Assembly: GCF_027942865.1 (NCBI RefSeq)
Contig: NC_134519.1
Coordinates: forward strand, 20,928,248-20,992,247
Length of the DNA: 64,000 nucleotides
Source of the DNA: Odontesthes bonariensis
Lineage: Eukaryota > Chordata > Actinopteri > Atheriniformes > Atherinopsidae
Direction: 5' to 3'
In this document: positions 1-33,564 of the stretch, in pieces
Layout: each line of letters opens with the position of its first letter
Position numbering within the stretch: position 1 is the stretch's first letter
Translations under genes and position numbers: made by a program
The notes under the pieces: generated by a model
What the model was told of the DNA's origin: nothing
Database searches by the model: none
What the model saw: only the letters and a program-made list of their open reading frames with translations

Positions 1-1847
1 AACCTTCAGGTCTCTGCTGCTGCACCTTGTCCACGGTGAAATGACACAAACAGACCATTTAATAGTGCATGGATACAGGATATGCACACCCTCACATATA
101 CAAAACCCACTCACCAAGCTGGCTGCCCACACATATTTTGAATTTCCTCATGCACTATTAATTTATTGAAGGAGCTCTGCAGCATGTGCATGTTAATGCG
201 CTGGCAGTGGTTTTTACAGAGGAAAACTGTCCTGTTGCATCTCAGTAGCCTGGGGACAGAAAGGATGCTAAGCCAATCTTTGACTCCAGTTATGTTCCAA
301 CACTGTTAATTCCCTCTCTCATCATGCCTCTCCTTCCTCTGCTTTCCCACTCTCCTAATCTCTATTCCCTGTCCATCCTTCTATCCAATTTGATACGTCT
401 CCTCAATCTGGCCTTGTTTTGCAGCAGCCTGATTCTATTCTATTTCTGTCTACTCCTTCTTTACCTGTTTCTGATTGATAAGTTCACATTCTTCACTTCA
501 GATTTTCTTCAGTTTTATATGCATGCATTCTTTAGGCATAGTGAAGATCTACGTGTTTTTTAAAGGAGGGGTTTATAGGATATTCTATTATGATCATAAA
601 TGTAACAATGAGTTATGATCCAGGGTGTTTTTCATGCAGAGAAACAAAAGAGTATCGAGAGAATTCTGGAGCAATATGTGAGCCTCATGTACGTATGCCA
701 GACATTTATACATAAGATCTGCTATCTCATGTGTAGGAGTCCCCTGGTAGTTCAAATCCCAACATGCATCAATGGTATAACAATTCTTGCAACATCAAAG
801 ACGTAGACAATCGTAAAGTTGCTGTTATATTTCTCTGCTGGTCTACCACGAACAGAAAGATCAAGCACACTGCAGGCATTCATTTCATATAAGAACTACA
901 TGCTCCAGGAATTAAAACAAGTTGTTCATGAAATACTAACAGAACAATGCTCTGTGGAAATTAATACTGACAAATAAGTGGATACAGGTTATCCTGGTTG
1001 ATTTTCCAGATTCACAATTTAACATAGCACTGCAGGGCAGTGGAGCACAGCTGGCCATCAAAAACTCCTGCTGAGTGTTTCAGCTTTCTGCAGGGGCTCA
1101 TTTAACGATGTCTTTTTCACATGGAGGACAAACAGGACTTTGTAGCAGCGTCTTCACCATGACTTTTCATTTACTGAGCATTACAAATTCAGCACCAGGC
1201 TGGCTTCTTTAAACATTGCAGGCATACAGGATTAAGGTCAATTATTGCTAAACTAAGTGCAAGAATGCAAGTTGTCTGCAGGGCTTTTAAACAGATGTGA
1301 GTGTTGGTACAGGCTTGAATTTTTTTACATCTCAAACTACTAAAACTACTTGTAAAATTACTTCTACTGAAGAAGGGGCTACAGCCAGACATCAAGCACT
1401 GTAGCCACAAGAGACATTTATGGCACATGCAAAATCATAATTCATAAATCATGAACAGAAGCAGTGGAGGGGAGTTTAAATATCTATTTGTCCATACCAT
1501 ATTGGCCATTCCAGTCTGTGACACCTTTTGCTGAATTGTGCTTGTACAGCTTATGAATTCAACTTACTTTGGGAGAAAAAGGGTGTGATGAATTTTGTTT
1601 GAAAAGCCATACATCTGTCTCTATCATGCATAATAACAGATGTGTGGCAGGATGCTAACAACTCAGTCCAACTCCAGATGTCCTGTTTCTAAGTTTTTTT
1701 TAGCCTCCCTCAAATAAAGTTTCAGTGGCAGGTTATTCCAAAGTTTTGGGATAGTTTTCATAAACATTCACGAATAGTCTGTGATCTTGCAAAGCAAAAT
1801 GTTATGATAGACATACAGTAATATAGACAATACATTTATGAGAATGT
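1..1847. other. Left-edge non-coding DNA
   Basis: No open reading frame here resembles a known protein, and no splice-framed exon series is visible. The longest open frames are under 80 codons with low-complexity translations. The right end of this stretch probably holds only the 3' flank of the somatostatin-like gene. Confidence 0.6.
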
Positions 1848-1853
1848 TTTATT
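1848..1853 (-). other. Poly(A) signal of the somatostatin-like gene
   Basis: An AATAAA hexamer on the minus strand (TTTATT on the plus strand) lies about 165 bases past the stop codon at 2018-2020. This would give a short 3' UTR, as is usual for small neuropeptide genes. The assignment is by position only. Confidence 0.45.
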
Positions 1854-2017
1854 CATTAAGGATGTTTTGTGAGCATGAATAGCATAAAGTCCATGTTTTC
1901 AACTGGGGTGGTGAAATAGCAATTAATTAGAAATGTTAAAGGCAAAACTAACTCTTGGCTTTGACAGTAACTCTACACATTCATTTCATGAGGTCTGGCT
2001 TTCAAGTGAGGATAAGG

Positions 2018-2412
2018 TTAGCAGGAAGCCCAGGATTTCCAGTAGAAGGTTCTGCAGGGTTTGGGAGTTGAGACACCACGTCCTGATCCACGCCGATTCT
2101 TCTTCTGCTCCTCTGAGTCTTTAGATTCTTGGGGGATAATTCCATTTTCAGATATGGAGAGTGCATAAAGCAGCTCAATAAGATTCTGCCCGTTTGCTGA
2201 TTCCTATGGAAGAAAACATAAAATGAGTGCAAAGAATTTTCTAGACAATTTTCCGCTTCTACTGATAGGCTTTATTGCCATTGTACCACCTGGGAAACTG
2301 TGAGTCAGCGTACAGTCAAGTCAAGTAAATTGGACTGCACTTTTCTCATCTAGCTAACCACTTAAAGCGCTTTAACACAACTCATCACATCCACCCATTC
2401 ACACACACACAC

Positions 2413-2484
<72 letters not shown>

Positions 2485-3083
2485 ATACTGCACGTCTTAT
2501 AGTTTATACAGTGTTGGAGGTTGCGCAGTGCCTTTTTCCTCTATTCACACACCGATAGACGCATCACAGGCAACACGGGGGTTCGGTGTCTTGCCTAAGG
2601 ACATATTGACATTTTGCCCGGAGAAGCCAGTGATGACTGCCTTTCCTCCTGAGCTACAGCCGTGTCTGAGTTTTCATGTATCCTATAAAGTATAGTGTTG
2701 GACTGCATCTTTTTTTGTTCTCTTCTTTTCTTTTGCATCTGCTGCCCAAAAGAATAGGGGATACATGCAAAAAAATTAAATGTACCGTTTTATGGATGCA
2801 CACTGGACAATTATGAAATGGCATAAATTTACATTATGTAACGATGTTTAGACTGTAATTGGAGCCATAGCCATAGAAAATATCAAGGACCGACATTAGG
2901 AAATTACATGGGAAAGTACAACAAGGAAATCAAAGACCGTACCTGACTGTCTTGTAATTTGTCAGTAGATGACATGGATTCTCGCTGAAGTTGCAGGTTT
3001 CCATACCTTTCCTCAAGCTCTGTATTTTCCACTGTACACAATACAAAGTACAGAAGTCCAAAAATGCACAAGATACGGGCCAT
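2018..3083 (-). CDS. Somatostatin/cortistatin-family preprohormone, divergent
   Basis: Two exons are joined in phase 0: 2943-3083 (ATG at 3083, donor CAG|GTACGG) and 2018-2203 (acceptor TTCCATAG|GAA, stop TAA). The 108-residue product begins with a hydrophobic signal peptide (MARILCIFGLLYFVLC). It has an acidic propeptide, a helix-like NLIELLYALS stretch just after the intron, a dibasic KKNRR site, and ends in CRTFYWKSWASC. Processing after RR would free a 23-residue peptide; processing at a single base could give shorter forms. Cysteine spacing (C-x10-C), the FxWK core and the intron directly before the helix stretch match somatostatin (CKNFFWKTFTSC). It is expected to be a secreted ligand closed by one disulphide and acting on somatostatin-type receptors. 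The ring differs from the canonical one at six or so positions, so I do not assign a paralogue number. An upstream in-frame Met at about 3155 exists, but the 3083 start gives the better signal peptide. Confidence 0.82.
2310..2700. repeat. Interspersed repeat with (CA)n in the peptide-gene intron
   Basis: The only intron of the somatostatin-like gene (2204-2942) carries a long (CA)n run at about 2399-2482. It is flanked by sequence typical of dispersed fish repeats, such as 'cattcacacacaccgatag' type runs and 'gttcggtgtcttgcctaagg'. The family name is uncertain. Confidence 0.5.
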
Positions 3084-3202
3084 CCTTACAAAGAAAATTG
3101 TGCCTGTCTTTTTCTTGGTGTAAGAATTCTTTTTTTTCCCAGCGGTACACCACAATACCGACTACTTATGTGCATCACCTGTAAAACACAGGGAAACACC
3201 TG

Positions 3203-3209
3203 TTTTATA
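3203..3209 (-). promoter_or_regulatory. TATA box upstream of the somatostatin-like gene
   Basis: TATAAAA reads on the minus strand about 120 bases before the ATG at 3083. It would place transcription start near 3175 and give a 5' UTR of roughly 90 bases. A CRE-like TGACGT lies further upstream at 3393-3398. Vertebrate somatostatin promoters have a TATA box and a CRE; the assignment here is inferred from position and sequence only. Confidence 0.45.
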
Positions 3210-3249
3210 AGTAGCACTCAAAACAAAAAAAGGAGGAGTCTGTAGTTAA

Positions 3250-5412
3250 TCTGCACCAAGACTGTCCTCAACGTTGTGTTTGTCCCCATCAGTGCACTAA
3301 AGCATGTGCTCTCTAATTTACAGCAGTCAATAAAAGTGAGATAGAAGTTCCAAATAAGAACATTTTTGCCATTCCGGTCTTGGTCAGTGTCATGACGTAC
3401 ATAAACCCCTGTAACCATGCCATGTAAGTGAATTACTTCATTGGTCTCCATGTCTCCTTGTTCAAGGGTGTGGGGTTAGGGCCATATGATGTTATGGCAA
3501 ATCCCCATAAACCAAGTGCTCTCTCATGTGTACTCCTGTAAAATAAACTTAAATGGCACTAACATGAGGGAAATAATGATTTTATTAACCCTGTCATACT
3601 ATAAAGCTGAATCATCGACATTCCAGAGACATTTGGACATCCAAAGGCCACAAAGGTCAACTTATCATTAGTTACACCCTGGTGAGTTTACGCTGGTTAT
3701 CTCTTTAATGGGATTTCTGCTCTGTTTAACTTTACAGTTCTACTGCACCTGAAGGAAGATGTTTTGTTCCAAGGCAGTAATAATTTTACAACAGTACATA
3801 AACAATACAGGTCCATTTTTTTTCTATAATGATTACCTGGAAATTCTATTTCAGGAACATTCTCGAAAGCAAGTCTTTACATGCAAAGGTTATCCGAATT
3901 AAAATAATATTCAAATTGGATCTAATTATTTTTAAGCATTTTTAAAAAAAAAGGTACTCTTTGATGTAAGAATCCAGCCTGCAAAAATATTAGTAGGTAT
4001 CAATGCAGACCATGTGAGGCATGTGAAGAAAAGTAAAAGGATGAGTCCTTCACATGGGAGGCAACCTTGAAGTGCGTAATCTTTTCCACGAGTTGTCACT
4101 CTAATCCAGTTATAGAGTTATGGATATGTGGAAGCATGACACATGCTGCCTAAACAATTAGTAAGAGCACTGAGTAGAATAATCCTATTAAGAAGGCTAT
4201 GGCCAGCACTGTACAGCAGGAGTGTTTCTATCCATTCTGACAACTGTCTGTGCAAGGCCGTGTAAGGTTTGTATAATGTAAGGTGGCAGTGTTTATGTTA
4301 CAGCAAGACTTTAACATGTGTAGGAGTTTGAATAAGCTGGATTTTTCTCCAATATGTCAAAACCTTATTGGATAAGATATGTATACAAACACATAAATAT
4401 GTGTGTGTTATATGATTAAAGTTTTTCACTGGTTTTTAATTCACTGAAGAGGTTCAGCTCATCTTCAGCATCCTCTTGTGCTGGCTGAGTCACTTACATA
4501 ACCATAAGAGGCTATTTGTTATTTCTGACTCTGCACAATCAATACCTTGGAATATCTGCGTGCCAAAAAGCAGCTCTATTTTAAACACAGTGGTGTTTAA
4601 GGGCATCATTGCACTCTTTTGCATCTGTCAATCACAGTGACAGATAATGGATGAGTACGTTTGAACAACTGTTCCTTTGGGAATTACTTTAGTGCTTGGA
4701 GTGAGTAGTGTAGTGAAAGTTACATGGAAATCACAAGTGAATGGGAGGTCAGATTTCAACATTTTATACCATATTCATCCAGCATTTACTCTCAGCAATA
4801 CATTTACAAAACGATTGGAAAGAGTTTCAGGCAGTGTGAGTCATAAAGTTAAATCTTTTCCATGCTCCATTTAACAGGCCTATTTTCAGAGTGAGGGAAC
4901 AAATCACTCAATATTTGTGTGTTAAAACACAGCAACATAACAATTCCATAGCAAACACGTCACATTTACAACATCTAATTGTTTTAGGAAAATGAGTGTC
5001 ATTAATGGCGACTCAGTTAATAGCGACATCATTCACTGACTGGACTTCAACAGTCCTGGCAGGTCACTTGGAATCTTACATGGAAATTACAATAAAGAAC
5101 TAATTAACTTAGACATCATCCCAACTCAGATTTGTTTTGGACAAGAACGCCTTGTTCTCATTATTTCCCTGGATTTTTTGGAAGAGTAAGACAATACAGA
5201 TGGAAAATTTGAATCAAATTGTCAGAGGAAACAGAAACACTTGAATAACTTGCAGCACAAAACAACTGTAAGGCATAAAGGAATAAAATCTTCATCTTTA
5301 AAGATGCTACACACATGGATTTGCAGCATGAACACACCGTTTTCAAAAGCAAGTACACCCGACACACACACACACACATTTAAAATACTGCTGTATGTCA
5401 TTTCTCACGTTT
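3250..5412. other. Spacer between the peptide gene and col4a3
   Basis: This holds the upstream flank of the somatostatin-like gene and the 3' UTR and flank of col4a3, both read leftward. No coding exon was found. The col4a3 poly(A) site could not be fixed: no close AATAAA was seen on the minus strand. Confidence 0.5.
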
Positions 5413-28303
<22,891 letters not shown>

Positions 28304-29723
28304 GGCTTTTCTTGACGCATTTACATCAGTAGTTCAAGATATCCCAGGCTCTTCAGGGATGATTTAAGTCTTTTTTTTTATTGTCCACCTCTGCTCACAG
28401 CTTTCGAGTCACAACTCTCAACCATTGTACTTTCGGTAATGTTTGATCATTGCCTCAGTTTCCCATCTGGGTTCAAGTGTCCTGATATTCACAGGACAGC
28501 CACGAGAAGCTGTTCAGTTAGACCTTGAATGGGGGGGGGTGTTGCCTGAACTTACTGCTGCGCTCAACCCCAAACAGAATCCTGCTGCTCTTCACACTCC
28601 CACTGCTCACAAGTAGTGACAGTTTGGTTTCCACCGACATGGAGGCAGGAGATTAGTTTGCATCTGGTCGAGCATTGTCCTGCATGGGATGCACTAAAGT
28701 CTTGATGAAATATCTTTCCAACTATTTGGGTGAGTTGTCAATGTTTGTGTGCATGGTGGACTGTTACTTGTACATAGTGCAGAATCCTTTTGGAAATGTC
28801 TGGCATATTCTCATGTTTAATGTCATCCTTGCATATAATTGCTTTTTCCCCTTCTATGAGAAAGTTAGCTGTTACTGTCAAATCAAATCAAATCAAATTA
28901 AATTTATTTATATAGCACATTTCATGTACAAACAGTTCAAAGTACTTTACATAAAACATTACATAAAACATTGTCATACAATGTTCAGTGTTAACTGGCT
29001 GACAGGTGTGTTTGATGCATTTCTTTAAATTACCAAAGGGGGGCAGCACTGAGGCCAACACTCCCCTGTCCAACAGACTGATGAGAAGAAAGATGAGATT
29101 CCCAGTAGTAACTGGGACTTTGTACCCCCACCGGTGAGTCCAATGCATCATTGAATTCTACAGAAAAAGTAGACTGACCTATAACAACCCATTGCTCAAA
29201 ATATCTACTTTCTGTTCATGCTGTGATAGAGAAATTCTTAATCAACAGTAAGTCACTGGGCCAAGTTACACTTAAACTAAGTCAAACATCAATAAAGTAT
29301 GTGCCACAAATATAGGTAAAATTTACTCTCTGTGTTTTTTAAGTCTATTTACTTTACGACAAACACACTTCTCGCCTTTTATTCAGATCTTCAACACATC
29401 TGCATGTTTGTAAGAACTGACCTTCACTAAACCAAGGCTCACAGGGGCACAGTTGCACTAACACATACAGCACTATCACTTGTTTTGGTAGACCACATAA
29501 ATAAGACCTCAAAAGCCAATTTACCGCAGTTTGGCAAATGTTCTTGTATGATTTAAGTTTTGTGACTCATGACAGTTAAGACCAATAAGGATTTCAGGTC
29601 AAACTGCACACAAGTAGGATGTCTTTTCAACAAATGCTTCAGTTTATCTGACGTGTATGAAGACATTCAGTATCTGGACTAAAGGAGAACTCAGCTGAAC
29701 TAAAACCATGGTTGCATTCACAG
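28304..29723. promoter_or_regulatory. Head-to-head col4a3/col4a4 interval (presumed shared promoter)
   Basis: The interval separates the col4a3 start codon from the first placed col4a4 exon. Paired type IV collagen genes in vertebrates are transcribed divergently from a shared promoter, so this 1.4 kb should contain it plus the unplaced 5' exon of col4a4. No clear TATA box or strong CpG island was seen. A G-run lies near 28530 and a dispersed repeat at 28880-28985. Confidence 0.6.
28880..28985 (+). repeat. L2-like dispersed repeat
   Basis: An 'aatca' short array is followed by 'tttatttatatagcacattt' and 'caaagtactttacataaaa', a very common dispersed repeat end in teleosts. The family assignment is tentative. 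Confidence 0.55.
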
Positions 29724-32700
29724 GTGGATCCTTCTTCTGGTCATCTGTGTGCAGCAGCTCAATGCAGTAAGAAATTATTACTAAAGTCTTTCTTTGGATT
29801 GGTCTTTCTTTCTTTTTTTTTTACATCAATATCACTCTTCAGACTGCACATACAGAAGACTTTGTGACCATATTGCTAATAATATACTAAGTGAATGGGA
29901 TGTCATTCAGGACTCAAACAACATGCAGGAATAGACACATCAGTCATATACTAGTCACTCTCATGTTAATAATTTCATAATTATTTCCAAAAGCTTCGTG
30001 TGCTCTTTTTTTTCTCTTTCAATCTATTCATTTATGCTGTAGTTTTTAAAGTAAAGTGTAAAGTGTTTTTAAAGTGTTTCTGTTCTTGCTCAGTATAGGA
30101 TTTCATCTGCTCAACACCCCTCCCCCCCCCCCCCGTCATATTATTATTCCTTTTATGATGTGTTAAACGTGTTCATTAGGTGACACTAAAAGGGAAAGTA
30201 ATCTGGATTGCATCACATTTTATTTCAAAATGTGTATTTCATAGTTCTTCATTAAGTTTACATGTGTTTATGTCTTTGTACGGCAGAGTTTTGAGACCAA
30301 ACGTTACCACTTGTGTTCACTGGTGATGGTTTTCAGAGGCGTTTATCTACATTTTGTTGTATTGCAATGCAGCAAAAATATGTAGGCCTGCTAATTAGGT
30401 AACTCACACATCACATGTTGTGCTTTAGAACAGATTTATTGCAATGTTTTTAAATTCCTTAAAGGCTGAAACATTGTCCGCCTAACACACTCCACCAAGT
30501 GAAACATTTGCATATGCAAGGCACTGCCACAGCTCTGATATTAAAATCAGTTTATGTTGTGATTGATTTGTATACTTGATATTTTATTTGTATGTTTGCC
30601 TACACATCACCATGGTAGGCGACCCTAACCCCTGTACATTTCCAATTTTTCTAAAGATGTTACACTACATTAAAGATGCTGCCAATGATGCTAATGTGAC
30701 CCAGACAGATCCGTCACCTACTGAAAACACTGCTGGTTATACTGCTGCTGCTTGAGTTGTCATGAATGCAGTTTGAATCTGCATTACACAATCCATTCAT
30801 CCGTGTAACACTGGGATTACCCTGAACATGTTGTTTCATTGATCCTTTAATGACTGGGTTGTTGTTCCTTTTTATATGTCACTCTTTTCGGTTTGTTTAC
30901 ACACGTTGGCCCAAGCCCAGTTTGAATAGATGGGATATTAAGTTAGCATTGGCTAAGATTTTGTCAAAAGATTTCTTGAAGAACTTAATGCAATCCGAAA
31001 CGTCATATTAAAAATCTTATTGTTGAGAATATTTGTCCTCCAGAATTGACATCTTCCTGTAGTTTAAGTCCATATTATAACATGTATACGGTGTGCTAGA
31101 AATACATAACTAAAGTGTACATGGCAACACAATGGTCGAGTTGACTCATGACATAAAGTATAATATTTGTCTATATCACCCTGCTAGGATTTCCCACTTA
31201 CAGTGCACAGTGAAAATGAGTACACCCCTGTTGAAAAGTAACATTTTGAACAATATTTTAATACACACACAAGTTATTCCCAAAACGTGCATAGAGTAAG
31301 TTTAATACAACATCTGTTCAGCTTACAACAGAAAAGAAAGGTCAATAATATAACTTAAATGACATATTTGTCCATTTTTGTGAAATTATGCTGGTGCAAA
31401 AGTGAGTACACCCCTATGTTAAACTCCCTGAGAATGGGCCGTGTTGGCCCGAAATGTCATGAAATGAAAAGGCATTAAAAGGGAGGTCATCGTTGTGCGT
31501 TTCATCCTTGCCTTACATTGAAATTTTACATTTTGAGTCTGCACCAGGCTAAAAGAGACGTGTGTGAGATTTGACTGAAATCCTATGGAGAGTATCATGA
31601 TCTGCTTCAGTAGTCACAGTACATGTTGACAAGCATGTTTCTTTTGGTGAAATTCAGCTTCCTACTGTTGATGGCATCCATACAGCCCCAAACCATGTCA
31701 CTCCCACTACTATGCTTGACTTTAAGCATGGGGCACTTTTCTATGTACAAATCACTTTTTACCACCACACATGCTTGACACCATCGAAAGCAAATTTGTT
31801 CATCTTGGTGTCATCAGATCACAGGACATGGTTCCAGCAATCCATATCCTTAGTTTGTTTGTCTCTGATGAGACAATGATAAACAAATTTGCTTTCGATG
31901 GTGTCAAGCATGTGTGGTGGTAAAAAGTGATTTGTACAAAGAAAAGTGCCCCATGCTTAAAGTCAAGCATAGTAGTGGGAGTGACATGGTTTGGGGCTGT
32001 ATGGATGCCATCAACAGTAGGAAGCTGAATTTCACCAAAACAAACATGCTTGTCAACATGTACTGTGACTACTGAAGCAGATCATGATACTCTCCATAGG
32101 ATTTCAGTCAAATCTCACACACGTCTCTTTTAGCCTGGTGCAGACTCAAAATGTAAAATTTCAATGTAAGGCAAGGATGAAACGCACAACGATGACCTCC
32201 CTTTTAATGCCTTTTCATTTCATGACATTTCGGGCCAACACGGCCCATTCTCAGGGAGTTTAACATAGGGGTGTACTCACTTTTGCACCAGCATAATTTC
32301 ACAAAAATGGACAAATATGTCATTTAAGTTATATTATTGACCTTTCTTTTCTGTTGTAAGCTGAACAGATGTTGTATTAAACTTACTCTATGCACGTTTT
32401 GGGAATAACTTGTGTGTGTATTAAAATATTGTTCAAAATGTTACTTTTCAACAGGGGTGTACTCATTTTCACTGTGCACTGTAGGTCAAATATGCCTTTT
32501 GAGAGAAACTTTGTTGCAATCGATTTCTAGTTTATGGTGGTAACCAAAGACTGAAGTAACAGCAGAGTGAACAGTAGGTGGCAGGAGCTTCCAGTAACTC
32601 AACAGCACAAAGATGTTAGTCGTCAACCTCCCCAAAGCCAACTCAAGTATCTCCTTGCTGTTTGACAGTGGGAGTATCTAGTCTAGATGATCCATTATGG

Positions 32701-33564
32701 AGCTGCTTGAGACAGATGAGTGACCGGTCAGGTAGAAGAACTAATCACCCTCTCATCTGCCACCACCGGTCGCTCAGCTACCGGTGCGTGTTTGTCTTGG
32801 GTCGGATCAGTAGCTGGTGCGCACGCACGCACCCACTTATCAGTGGTGAGCAGCTTAGTTTGGCTCTGCACCACCGCTATAGACCTTGTGCCCAGTTAAT
32901 AGAAAAAAAGAGCTGTCCACAATATTTAAGTTCGGCAGAGATTATACCCGTCTTCAAATGGTAGTTTAGATTGTCTTATACTGAAGAAGACCTGCTAATA
33001 TTTTCACTGTGTACAATGTGTTCCCAACACACCGAAGGTCCACGGTCTACTGAAAATACAGACAAATGTTTATTAGTATGTTTTTCTTACTGACGGAGAG
33101 GTTCCCATGAAGGCCTGTATCAAAGTGAAAGTAAGAGAGTATTATCAACAGATGTCCTGTATAATCAGCATAAAACTACTCCAAATATTCGCAAAGCTTT
33201 GGGAACACACTATCCGGTGTAGAACTCCCACAAGGCACACACATTGATGGGAATATGTGGAGTCACAGGATGGGGTTTTCAGCTGAAAGTCACAACATTT
33301 AAGAATTCTAATCAAAGTCAGAGTGGTCTTATTCACCCCCATCTAATCAGAATGCCTCTGTACACAGTAAGACTCAGGATAGTTCTCGAAGCAGTTAGAC
33401 ATTCACAAGTGTCTCCAAGCCTAAACTATAAAGCTTTATCATCTGCCTTCTGATGTCAGGTGTCCTTTTACTGTCTGTGTTTGTGGTTCAAGGGAAGGAC
33501 TGATGGCCCATGTGAAGGCAGAGACTGCTCAGTATGTCGGTGTCTTCCTGCCAAAGGTGCACAG
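29724..33564 (+). other. col4a4: col4a4 signal and 7S exons
   Basis: Exon 29724-29766 (acceptor TTCACAG|G, donor GCA|GTAAGA) reads [14 protein letters not shown], the end of a signal peptide. Exon 33493-33564 (acceptor TTCAAG|GGA, donor CAG|GTATAA) reads [15 protein letters not shown] then RCLPAKGAQ, the cysteine cluster typical of the alpha4 7S domain. The two join in phase 0. Confidence 0.8.

Noticed and set aside
28675..29028. 117-codon plus-strand frame between the collagen genes
   Set aside because: It crosses a dispersed repeat, has no family resemblance, and its start region does not join in phase to the col4a4 signal exon.
32662..32964. 100-codon plus-strand frame in the col4a4 intron
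   Set aside because: No similarity to a known family, no flanking exons in phase, and unremarkable composition.
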